Shown here: one piece after another, positions 10,009 through 21,688 of the stretch
How the letters are laid out: each line of letters begins with the position of its first letter
Numbering within the stretch: position 1 is the first letter of the stretch
Source of the DNA: Citrus sinensis
Lineage: Eukaryota > Streptophyta > Magnoliopsida > Sapindales > Rutaceae
Direction of reading: 5' to 3'
Assembly (NCBI RefSeq): GCF_022201045.2
Contig: NC_068559.1
Span: 29,457,501-29,521,500 of the forward strand
Length of the DNA stretch: 64,000 nucleotides
Translations under genes and position numbers: made by a program
Notes under the pieces: model-generated
Databases searched by the model: none
What the model was told of the DNA's origin: nothing
The model's input: the letters and a program-made list of their open reading frames with translations, nothing else

Positions 10009-13000
10009 ATGGACTACGAACCGTACGATAGCAGTGGTTAGTTCACTCGCAATGATCAAGTCTTTTATCTTTCGATTTCTGTTGTCGAATTCAAGTATTG
10101 AAGTGAGTTATTCGCTGAGTTAGGGTTTCATTTTTTTTTAGGTCTGTTAATTTTGATTTTTCATGACGTAAATTTGTTTAAAGGGTTAAAAAAAAAAATT
10201 CTTTTTGAGCTGTAATTCTTGATACCAGCTTGTAATTGGTGATGGCAGTGATGATAATTAGTAAATTTACGGTTTTGAGCTTTAATTAGTTGGTTTCTTG
10301 AGGATTTTGTTTGTGTTGAAAGTTTGAATTGTTATTGTCTATTATAAGTTTGAAGTAGATTCTGGTATAGAGCGTGATCAAGGGACTTAACATCTCATTG
10401 AGATTCCTTTAATCCTTTCCGCGAGCGAGCGACAGAGGTTCCAGTACATGCTTTTGCTTTGAATTTTTTTCCCAAATATGATTAGAGATTGTGATTTTAG
10501 GTTTTTGAACTGTTATTATTTAGTTATGGTCGAATAAAACCATTGAATATTTTGGTCACTAGTAGTAGTATTTTGATTGCTTAAGACTGTTTTTAGTGAT
10601 AAACATCTGATTTTTTGGTGTAGATTGCAAGTTTGAAGCAGTTTTTGTTATAGAAAAAGCTTAAAGAACTTGGCATTGACATTACGAACCTATTTTTTCT
10701 CTTTTTGTTAAATGAATGGGGATTATTACAGATGTAACATTAGATTTATTATTCTTGTAGTTCATTGGTTGACAAAGCTTTGTTTTCCAAATTTTCCTTC
10801 AGAAAAATGTCATTCTGATTACTAGAATGAGTAAATTACTGTGGAATTTATTGCTACTGCTTGATTTGATGGAGATTGAGCACTTTTTTTGCTGTGTTAA
10901 TAAAAAAGAAATCAACAGTCAATAGTGAGTCATAACTTAAGTTCTTTAACTTGTAAAACTGCAAGGTAGTTCTAGTGTCTTCCCATTTTCTTGTTTACTA
11001 CTAATGTCTTTTACAAAATTATAGGGATTCGTTCCTGAATCATCATGAAAGTTTTATTTTCAGACATTTTACTCAATGTAATGATTTGTTTGCTTATAAA
11101 TTAAAACGAGTTCAAGCACCATTGTTTCCTCTCATGGTTGAAGTATATTGACATGGAAATTATTGCAGGAACCGATGATGATCTTCCTCCATCACATCAG
11201 AACAGAATCCCGAGAGGGGGACGTGTTGCAGGAAATGGAAGACCTCCTGTGGGTTCTGTTCCATACCCGAGGATGCATGGTGATGCTGATATGGAGACTC
11301 AAATTCATCAACTTGAACAAGAAGCATACAGTTCAGTTCTGAGAGCTTTTAAAGCTCAAGCTGATGCCATTACTTGGGTACTTTTGTAATTTTGTTTTCA
11401 TGAATCTAATATACGTAAATTTCTCTGATCAGGTTTAAATGACTGCTACATGAAATGTATTTTCTTCAGGAGAAGGAAAGCTTGATAACAGAACTTAGAA
11501 AAGAGTTGAGATTATCAAATGAGGAGCACCGGGAACTTCTCGGCCAGGTCAATGCAGACGACACAATACGAAGGATAAGGTCTGATGGAGTTCAGTATTG
11601 TTTATTTGAGATTTTTGGTAGCTTTGATCTCTTTTCTCTTTTAATGGGTCATCTTTTGGGGTCAGTAGGGAGTGGAGACAAGCAGGCGGGCTTCAACCTG
11701 GCATGCACAGTATTGGTCAAGGTGTTCATGATCCAATACCCAGTCCTACCGTCTCTGCATCTCACAAGAGGCAGAAAATTACCCAGTCGGTCCCTTCTCA
11801 ATCTTTTGGTGGGCCCTCACCATCATTTCACCCACAGCCAGTCACCACATCACACCAGCCGTCTTCATCGGCTGCTAAACGAGGACCTGCAACAGGATCC
11901 AAGGGCAAGAAGCATAAACCTGTGAGTTAAAAGCAATCAACTTTGGAGTTAAACAGATCATATGGTTTGTTAATGATTTCTGTTTTATTTCAACAGGGTT
12001 TGCCTGGTGTACCCTCAATGAAGTCCATGCAATACCCTTCCTCAGGTCCAGCTGGAAGGGGTCAAGTCGCTAATAGGGCGACTTCAGGTGCTGCCCTTGT
12101 GAGCGAGCCCCCAGATGGAGCAACATTTGACCCATTGATTGGGAAGAGAGTTAGGACTAGGTGGCCTGATGACAATAACTTCTATGAAGCCGTTATAACT
12201 GACTATAACCCAGTTGAGGTATGTATCACTCTTGATCACCTATGAAATCAAATCTAGAGCAGTTTCATAGCTGACTGTTTCTTCCAAATATTTGTCAGGG
12301 ACGACATGCACTGGTTTATGATATTGGTACTGTGAATGAGACCTGGGAATGGGTCAATCTCTCCGAGGTACAGCTGTTGCTTCAATCCTATGGCTAATGT
12401 TGCCTACTTATTGTCTAATATTGATGAGTATTGTGCTTCTACAGTGAAAATCTGACCTATTAAATTATAATTTAAGACACTGTAACTGTTAGCTGGATCC
12501 AATTGATGGAAAGTATGTTTGATTTCCTTATCCCTAGATTGACTTAATTCACTTGATGGTGAAATATTATTTTATGAAAGTGATTACTGTATATGGAAAT
12601 TTTATTTTTTACCTTATAGTTTCTAAGTTTGAACATTTTATCTAGTGTAATGAATGAAGATTATTATTATTATTAACGTCTGCAAATAATATGTTAGTTT
12701 TCTGAGCATTGTATTTTATGCGTGTATCTCATCTTCTGATGCAGATCTCTCCTGAGGATATACAATGGGAAGGCGAGGACCCTGGAGTATCTCGCCGAGG
12801 AGGTTATGGTGGATCAGGTCATGGGATGAATAGACCTGTTGGCCGTGATAATGTGCCAGGTGCTGGAAGAGGTAGGGGTGCTGGGAAGGGTCAATCCAGA
12901 AAAGATTTTCTGCCGTCCCAGAATGGCATTGGAAAGAAGGCTCCAGATGATATTCAAATTCGTCACACTGCTAGTCTAATTAAAGAGGCAAGCGAAAATA

Positions 13001-13964
13001 GTTTGATCTATATAAGGAACTCCCATTCTGTTGATTTCTGATATATTTTATTTTTTATTGAAATTGGACAGGTGGAGAGGGTATTTGGTGCAAATCATCC
13101 TGATCCAGTTGAGATTGAGAAAGCAAAGAGAGTCTTGAAGGTTGGAAAAGCAACCATGTCTTCCTTTTGTACCCTTTTTTTCTCATTTTCTTTTTTTTTC
13201 CCAAAGCAAATTGCATCAACAATTTATTATTTTTCACAATTCAGGAGCAAGAACAAGCACTTATTGATGCAATTTCAAGGCTTGCTGATATTTCTGATGG
13301 TGAAAGCGGTACTTCCCTTTCCTTTCTATATCATCTTTAGAGTTTTCTTTCCAGCTTATTACAGGCATGCCTGATTGTCGGGGGCTTCAATCTTAGATAT
13401 TCTATAGCTGACTTTGTTTTCTGTAGTATTTGATCATAAAATGTGTGTTGCTTAAAATGGAGTGACCTCAAATTGCATTGGTGACTTTGCACATTGAGAG
13501 AGAGTAGTGTCACTGATAAGTATATGCAATTGTTGCATTTATCATAGTTTCATGCAAAATCATCTATTTGTATTCAATTTTTGTCATACCTTTTTAAGGT
13601 TCTCATGATTCATTAGGTTTCATCAAAAGTCGAGGGAAAAAAACAAAAGTGAAGTCTGGTTAGGTGCAAATAGTTTTGAAGACACATTTTCTTTTCTATT
13701 TCTTTCCTGGAATTTCTCAAGTTATTTGCATTTTGCACCATTCGTAAAACTGCCAACATTTTATCATTTATATGATGAGGAAATTGATGTTCTTTTTTCG
13801 TGTAAAAGCTTATATATTGGTCAAGACATAGTTAAGGAAACAGTTGGGGCTTTTTTAAAATAAAAATTAAAAAAATTATTCCATTTCGTGATGATCTTGA
13901 TCTTTGCCTGCAAACAGATGAGAGGGGCCATCAGTTCTCAAGAGGTCAATCAATGGGAGAATGA
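10009..13964 (+). CDS. EML: EMSY-LIKE protein (ENT plus Tudor/Agenet-type chromatin reader)
   Basis: Ten coding exons: 10009-10036, 11169-11377, 11470-11579, 11669-11921, 11997-12218, 12299-12367, 12745-12987, 13072-13140, 13245-13308, 13918-13964; they sum to 437 codons plus TGA with every junction in phase. ENT domain at about 51-120 ([20 protein letters not shown]...), a basic KGKKHKP stretch near 195, Tudor/Agenet-like domain at about 244-305 ([25 protein letters not shown]), a Gly/Arg-rich segment, and a C-terminal helix (about 379-420). Plant EMSY-LIKE proteins are nuclear readers of histone tails and take part in defence and seed development. Closest by memory to Arabidopsis EML3/EML4. 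Intron 7 begins GC instead of GT (GAG/GCAAGC). The gene converges on the bromodomain gene downstream. Confidence 0.95.
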
Positions 13965-16096
13965 AAGAAATTTGTTTTTGGTAGGAAGCAGAGTAGCTAT
14001 ACTAAACATGGGATGATGAGACAGCTGGAAAGAACACTTATGGTGGTAATAAGATTGATAGAGAACAAATCTTTGACGTGTTGGAGAGAGATACAACTGA
14101 TTTCTTGTAGATCAATTTTCTTGTATAACCGCCGTTTTCTTATTTTTGGGCTTGTGGCTTATGATAGGTGTAACTGAAAGATGGGAATTATTTATGGTAG
14201 CTGGGTCTAATTTCTTTATTTAAATGACTAGGGATGTCGCTCAAGGTCCAAGGGAGGCCGATGCGTGTGTAACATTATATTATTAGTGATTTTTCTGTTG
14301 CGATCATGCTCATGTATAAAATTTTGATTTATTAATGATTTTTTCTTTTTGGCTTTAGGGTTTAATTTATGTATGGTATGTGTAATTTTTCAAAACAATG
14401 AGACGTGTTAAAAGAACAAAAAAGAAAAAAAAATGGGTAGAGTGGTTCAGCAAAAATAATATGCAAAAAAACAGAAATGGTGAAATAATGGAACAGATGT
14501 GGAAAAATAATATCACCGCTATTTTGTTTTCACTTACTAAAAAGGGTGAACCTTGTTCTTGTTGAGTTGTTACGCTATTAGTATTTTGTGATGAGTGAAG
14601 CAAATAGAACGGAAGAAGTCAGCAGATTGTCGACTTATTTCTTGATTAGCGAGCAGGTTCGAAGGCAATCCCTCCCTGGCATGCAATTGCAAGCCATGCC
14701 AGAAAACGTAGAGATGGAACACTCGACTTTAGATATATTAAAAAAATAAATAAATTTATTGATGAAAATGTTGTCAAGAAGAAATTTGGCCGGAGTTAGG
14801 ATCGTTGGCCTTGCCGATGGCATCTCTGGTGGACTCTCTTCGACTTTAGTAAATTAGCAAATTCTGAATGGAGCATCCATATACGGCTATGCTTATACTT
14901 ATGCTAATTTTATTGGATTAATTAGATTAGATTGCTCTAGTGTCTAGACAAGTAGTTCCATCGTTTCTGTAGGTATCAGGTGACTGTAAGCCTTTAAGAT
15001 GGACGATAATCTGGGTGGTAGGGGCATACGCAATATTGTAAGAAGTAGGATCTTCCCTTTACTTTCGATTTGTCAGCAGTGTGTTATCTACAGCAATGTG
15101 TACAAACTCAACATCTTGTTTTCTTCTCCTATCCGTTCACAATGAAGCCCTAAAGTTAGAAAGAAATGCAGCAATTCTTAGAGCAAGCATAGATTGACAG
15201 GAGTGCTCTCTCCGAAGCAAATCCCAACATAATTAATTCCTTACAGCAAGCACAGAAAGAAATGCATGCAGTGTACTACCTCGTTACCCCATTCCCCAAA
15301 CAACTCAACAAGTCTCTGTTTATTTTCCTGCATCGTTTAGTGAAGCAAGCAAAAACTTATCTCGGAGTAAGTTCAACTTACTAAGCAAACACAGAACTGC
15401 ACAAGAGAGACTTGCCTCCAGCAAGATCAGTATTCATGGTTGGTTCTTAACGAAGGCTTACCATTGCATCCTCCCATAAACCCATTGGTTTAATCCTATA
15501 AACACTCTGAGGTGTAATTAGTTATATTGTACGCATATTGCTTCGCTTAAACTATAAACAGCATTATTCTCTTGTGCAGTATAATATATATCAACTAGAT
15601 GGGTTAAAAAACTACACCTCATGTAGCACGAGTACTTTTGCAGCTAATGCATGGGCAAGACAATTTTTTTAACTTACTGAATCTTATATAAACCTTAGTG
15701 GCGGTTGTACATGGCGGACGAGCAGTCAAAGATTGTCATCGAGGAGGGAGAAAAGCAAACGAACAGTAAAAGGCTCATAATGAAGCCTACAACATTAAAT
15801 GAATGTTGAATTCCTGACTGTCAGTATATGCTCAAGTTCACATGAAACTGAACCTCAGACTGTGCCGCGAAATTTAGTTGCACGCATTAATAGACGAACC
15901 TGAATGCCAGAGTTTTTCAAGACAACTTAGACAAGAGTAAAAGAATAATTAATTGGGTAAGATCAGTGCAGCTAGCGCTAAGAACCCCTAAAATCAACAC
16001 TATAGCATAAATTAAAATACAAACACAATATACAACCAAAATATTGGCATTTCGCGTTGGCAGTTTGGGCAGACACAGAAAGGCACAACATGGAAA
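13965..16096. other. Convergent intergenic region between EMSY-LIKE and bromodomain genes
   Basis: The first 300-400 bases are probably the EMSY-LIKE 3' untranslated region and the last few hundred that of the bromodomain gene. A short stretch at about 14625-14830 is less AT-rich than its surroundings, with a 62-codon minus-strand frame that I do not recognise. No repeat structure or RNA gene is visible. Confidence 0.5.
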
Positions 16097-19000
16097 TCAC
16101 CTCTTAGTCCTTTTACTTTGGCGCTTGGCAAGCACCGCCTCCTTCCCACCAGTATCCCTCCCACGCTTCCCTGAGGCCTCTGGCATCTTCCTTGGAGGCC
16201 TCCCAACACTTTTCTTTGAAGGACTAGACGACTCTTCCTTTGCTTGTTTTTTATCAGAACTTCTTAACAAGATCCTCTCTTTCTTTCCACTACTGTTATT
16301 AGTCTTTTTCTGCTCTTCACCGCCTTTACTCCTCTTCACTGTATGCACTGGAGAGTTCTTCTTGATTCTTTTCAAGAAATCCACTACACTTTTCTTTTTG
16401 TCCGATGTTTCAGCCTTCTTCTTATTATCTGTTTTGGGAGTTTCTCGTTTATTAACAGAACCAGAACCACCTTTTGAACCTTGGGCGGCTGTTTTCTGTT
16501 TCTTGTTACCAGTACTAGGAGCAGGAGGAGTCTTGCTCGTGAGGTTCCTGCTGCTTCTTCTTGAGCTTCTTGCACCAGTTGTTACAGGCTTCTCTTCTGT
16601 TTTCACCTTTAATAAGCTTTGTTCAACGGGTGACGGCTGCTTTACATCAGTAGCTGGTTTCTTAGCGCCATCACTTGGTTGTTTTTGGTTGTCGCCTTTT
16701 TGAGCAAAGCTAGAAGATGGTTTAGCTGAAACTGAGCTGCGTTTACGACAAACGATAATGGGAGCTGATGCTTTCTGTTTAGCAAGCAATGAATCGGATC
16801 GTTCTAACAAAGGTTTTGTCTGCGGTGGTGGTGTTGGCAGTGGGGGGGCTTCTTCTTGTGAAGAATCAGATTTATGGGTTTCTTTCCTGATTTCATTTGA
16901 GACGAGGTTTCGAAGCTGATGAGCTGCTTCTGATTCGAGGGAAGCCTTTGGGAAGTAAACAATGGCATTGTTGAAGAGAAGCAAGAGGTCTCTGTAGAAT
17001 GTGAGTATGCATGCAGAATAGGAGCCTCGCTCGACTCTTGTTTGTATTGTTTCTAAATCCACATGCTGTCTGACTAGCTCCTTGTACTCGTTCGACTCCT
17101 GCATGCATTGCACCCAGCAATTTGCAAGTCAATTAAAATAATTATTAAATGTGCTAGATCGGGTAATGGGCCGAAAAAAGATTTTGGGTCTAGTCACATG
17201 GGCCTTTCGGAAAACGGAAAAGTACGGGCTACGTAAGTGGACACAGGGTTGTCCTTTTTCATTAGGGGTAGGTGAATCATGATATGGTAGACGGGCATCG
17301 CTTACCCACGTTGCAATTTGCATGTGAAAGCAAAACTAGTTGCCCCAAAAAATAGAATGATAATAAATTGATTAATTATTTTTTTTTTTTAAGAAAAAAG
17401 AATATCTATGGGCAGATAAAATAAAGTATATGGTCAATATTTCCATCCATCCCATAGAAATGTTGCCCCGCATATATTCATTTTATAATATTAACAAAGA
17501 AGGAAAGTAAAAGTAAATACCGTGATGAGAATACAAAGAATATACAACACTTTGTTGGTCCAGAAACCAAGGACGATTAATAAGTTTTTTTCCAATCAGA
17601 CAAGACTGACCATATCGACCTTTGCACGTGCAATAGTAATGTGTAAAAACAAAAAACAAAAAAAACAAAAAAACAAAAAATGGCACACTATATCATTAGA
17701 GATAAAATAAAAATTAATAATAAGATTAAAAAAAAAAAAACAACACTACAAGATATCTTTTGTACCAAGTTTTATGTTCTTTTAATTACATATAATGTTA
17801 TTCTTGCATTGTGCAGTGTTTCATCTAACTAAATGTTTCCCTCCTCTATATCTTCCCATTCCCCCCCCCAACCAAAAAAAACAAAAAAAAAACAAAAAAA
17901 AAAAACAAATACTTATCTCCATATGTATTAAAAAGAGAGAAATAATATACGGATGGTTGAAATAGGGATTTTCGTCCTAGAATTTTCTTAATATTAAAAA
18001 GAAAAGGAGAGAAATAATTCAAAGCATGACACATCCTTGAAGCAGGGATGGGTACTAAATTTATTGAGAGGCAATCTAACAAATGCTGACTAATATTATA
18101 TATATAACAAATAAATTACTTAGGTGAAAGAAAAAAAAACGAAGTTGACAAATTTGAGTGAGTTAGCTAGCTAGATGCTTTTATCTTATGCCACAAGAGA
18201 AAGAAAAAATTTAAAAAAAAAATAATAATAATGAAAAAGATGGTGGTCCCAAATTATTGGACGCTCATGACCAATTGATGATGATGACATATGGATAATA
18301 ATTTTTCTTTTTTTTTTCTTTTTTTGGTTTAAAGAAAAAAGTTGAAATTAATAGTTTTTTTTTTTTTGTTTTAAAGGAAAAATAAAACTATAGTAGAGAA
18401 GAAAAGAAAACATACAAAAAACTCCCTGTACCTGGCTTTTAAGCCGACGCTCGAACAAGGATGATAGATGATGATTGTGGGTCCTAATCAAGTCCAACAA
18501 GCGAATCAACGGTTCAGATTCGGCGTAGGTCCCTTCGATAATATGGCCGCCAGCAGCAGCGGAACCCCTCTTCCTTTCCGTCCCAATCCCAAAACTGGCG
18601 GAGCTCTGCACGTCGCTGCTCAACGGAGTGACGGAGTCACCTAATTCCCCCTTGGACCGGCTCAAAACCGGAGACTGACCTCCAGCGGGCTCCGGTTCAG
18701 ACTTAGGCAGCAAGTGTTTGGGGTTGAAACCGGTGGAATTGGACTCGTTGACAGAGCGGTTGGATTCCTCTTCGGCGGGGGAAACAAGAAAGCGATTATT
18801 AAAGACCTCCTTAACGGGCCGCCTCTCCGATTTTTGGGGGTCGTCAGTTTTGTCGTTGTCGTTGAGGGAACGAGTTTTCTCGATTTCAAGATCTGGTTTC
18901 TCTCGTTCTTCTTCCAATTTCTTAACTTGAAGCTGTAAAGAACTGTTCCAACAACGAAAAGAATATATGTCACTCAGATCTAAACGCACTAAAAGATTTT

Positions 19001-19422
19001 TTTTTTTTTTTTGAAAAAAAAAAGAGAAGGAGAAAGAGAAAGAGAAGAGAAGAGAGGAGGAGATATATAAATATAAATATAAATAAATATTACAGAATGG
19101 AAAGATCACAACGTTGAAGCTCTCTCTTCAACTCGTCGACGCGAACTTTGCGCAGGTGTTCGAGCCAGGGAACATGAACATTATGATTGTTATTATTATG
19201 AGGTTGAGGGTCGTCGTTGAATCTGCGTTCGAGGTCGCGGTATTTTTGTTTGCAGCATTGAGGGGTGGTGAGAAGGTGGGGGAGAGAGGTTTTTGTTTGG
19301 AGTTCCACCGAAACTGAGTCCCAGTTTTTGAAACCGTGTCGTTTAACGGCGCATGCTAGCACCAACTCCTCCCACGTTCCCCATGTCTTCTTTCTTTGTT
19401 CTCCATCACTACTCATAGCCAT
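16097..19422 (-). CDS. SANT/Myb-like and bromodomain protein
   Basis: Three coding exons: 19422-19094, 18942-18432, 17098-16097; 613 codons plus stop, all in phase. The start MAMSSDGEQ is the first Met of the frame. A SANT/Myb-like domain at about 10-68 (TWGTWEELVLACAVKRHG) is followed by a coiled coil at about 95-130 and a bromodomain at about 252-345 that spans the exon 2/3 junction (SLFERRLKSQ-ESNEYKELVRQH). The remainder is a Lys/Ser-rich basic tail with an AT-hook-like VGRPPRK and a C-terminal nuclear signal KRQSKRTKR. The acetyl-lysine-anchoring Asn of the bromodomain (usually YN) is Phe here (AIVYFPKAS). The family corresponds to Arabidopsis At2g44430/At3g60110-type genes; resemblance to the BRD8 subunit of NuA4 is possible but unproven. 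Intron 2 is 1.3 kb. Confidence 0.93.
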
Positions 19423-19432
19423 AGCTTCCTGT

Positions 19433-19563
19433 TATTATTATTATTATTATTATGTATTTATTATCTTGTACTTTATGATTCCGTTTGGTTTGGACGTCTT
19501 CTCTTCTTTTTCTTCTTCTTATACTACTCCTCCTCCTCCTCCTCCTAATCCTAATCCTAATCC

Positions 19564-19601
<38 letters not shown>

Positions 19602-19605
19602 TCCC
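19433..19605. repeat. Compound microsatellite before the bromodomain gene
   Basis: Just upstream of the start codon lie (TTA)n at 19433-19455, a CT-rich run ending in (TCC)n near 19528-19548, three TAATCC units, then about twelve TAA units to 19602. Its position suggests that it lies in the 5' untranslated region or core promoter. A further TTTATA run lies at 19692-19722. Confidence 0.9.
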
Positions 19606-21688
19606 TAGTTGTGCTTAAATTTAACATCCCTCCATCTTACGCCTTATTCTTTTTTCTTTTTTCTTTTTTTTTTTTAAATAAAAAAAATAAAAATATTTAT
19701 ATTTATATTTATATTTATATTTGCTAAACCAAAACAGAACGCCCACTAAAATATAGAGTAACTAGGGTTTTTCTCTTTCTTTTCGTTACGATAACAGTAG
19801 TACTTATGAATGTTGGTTGTATGAAAATAGTATTATTATATAAAAGCAGTAGAGAGAGAAAGAGATAGGGAGATTTATTTATATAATCTCTCTGCGAACT
19901 TAAGACCCATTTAACCTTGGTTAATCCCTATTTTTAACAGGATGAATTAATTACTTGCGTTTGCCCTTGTCTATTCCTTTCCAGTTGGTAAAAGGACAGG
20001 ACAGGTTTGGTTACGTTTTTAACCTCTAGAGTTCTTTCTGACTTAAGCTTCCCTCCGCTCCTCCTCCGCTGTTCAACGTTGAAGTGGGGGGGGCTTTTAA
20101 CGCCCCCTAAGAAAATCCTTATAATATTATATAATGTATTTAAGTATTTGATTAACTTTTCATTCAAAATAATTAGAAAAAGGAATTTAATTTCTTTTTA
20201 GTTATTTAGATAATTTTGGGTAAAGAAGGGTTTTATAAGAAATTTAAGAAGGGGTATCAAGAGAGCCTACTCGATGTCGTATCAAAAATCAATTCACATT
20301 ACGGGCCTGGGCTGCTCCTGCTATATGGGCCAATTGGGCATGGCCTACGAAGACAACGACTTCCGAATGACTCACGATCGACTAAGCTCATCTTTGCCGA
20401 TCTTGTGCTTGATTTACGGAAAAATCCGGCAAGGGATTTTGTTTTATCGTGGATTCGTGGTACCTGGTGCTTGTTTTCTCATCCATTTATAGGAGGCCAA
20501 GGCTAAAATAAATTATTGAATAAAATTTCGATACTTGTAGCAAATTTTTGCAGGTTAAAATAATTTATTTTGAATCCTCTCTAAACCCATGCAAAAAAAA
20601 AATAGATATTATTAGTCTCGTGAATTTAGGACTAATTTGCTAGTACTTACAGCCAAATACGACCCCGAATTGAATTAATACTTTTGTCCTTGAAATTTGT
20701 CAGCTCCTGCCTGTTTTATATGGGGCCAAGGGCCCAAGGCTAAGCAACATTACGCGTCAGTTCATTAATTGACTTGATTGCCTTAATTTCAATCAGTTAA
20801 CTTATTTAGTCTATTTGTTTTCTCACTTTAATAAAAAAATTTAGTCATTAACTTTTTATGCTCATTTTTTTAACTTTTTAATTAATATAAGAAGTCTGAA
20901 TGACATTGTTAAAATACATTCTCTGTAGTATATCTATCTAATCAATTTATTTTCACTCTTATCTAAGTAAAAATTAACTAATCAACATTATTATTCATTT
21001 CTATAACTTGTAATAATATAGTAGTAGACTATTAATATTTTTATCTTTTTTTTTATTTTCTTCAAACTAGTATTATTTATCTAAACTACAATAAAATTGA
21101 CTAAAATGTTTTAATTTAAAATATTAAATAGTTGTATTCACTTAAACATGATTTATGTTATCATTAATATTATCCTATTTATATTCTTTTATATGTTTAT
21201 TATTTATTTTAACACTTAAAATTTATAAGAACACAAATGTTAAAGTGTTGGTTTTAGATATTTTAAGTAGAAAAAAGAAAAAAAACAAACAAATTAATCT
21301 TATTTTCAAAGATTAAAAAAAATGTCAATTAAATTCTGACATTTAGTTTTATTTAGAATTCAAACTAATTCAAATCTATTCAAATTTCAAATTTAAAAAA
21401 AAAAATAAAAAAACAAATGCCACCTTAAGTATTCTAAAATTAAGCTGAACATGCTAATAGCAAGCACTCCTTCCTCTAGAATAAAGGGAAGAGCTGGTAA
21501 CAACTAGTTGGTTATGATGTTCACAAATCCCAATAATCATATCTACTACTCCAAAAGCAAACAATGAGCAGAAAGAAATGATAAAAGGAAGCCTGTTTGG
21601 GAAAAGAAGTTAAAATCCTAGAATGATAACTTTCAATTTGTCTGGATTCGGCCTACATAGAAATGCAGGATTTTTTTCAAGTAGATTA
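19606..21688. other. Intergenic region upstream of the bromodomain gene and 3' of the amidohydrolase gene
   Basis: Mostly AT-rich. A less AT-rich patch at 20216-20510 keeps two overlapping plus-strand frames of 72-96 codons without similarity that I recognise. From 20800 to 21420 only A/T-rich low-complexity DNA is seen. Confidence 0.5.

Noticed and set aside
14640..14700. tRNA-like B-box GGTTCGAAGGC
   Set aside because: No A box, acceptor stem or anticodon arm can be formed around it.
14635..14823. Minus-strand frame of 62 codons
   Set aside because: Short, unrecognised and in an AT-rich convergent intergenic region.
20216..20506. Plus-strand frame of 96 codons beginning MGKEGFYKKF
   Set aside because: No recognised similarity, overlapping alternative frame, no splice partners; may be an old transposon scrap.
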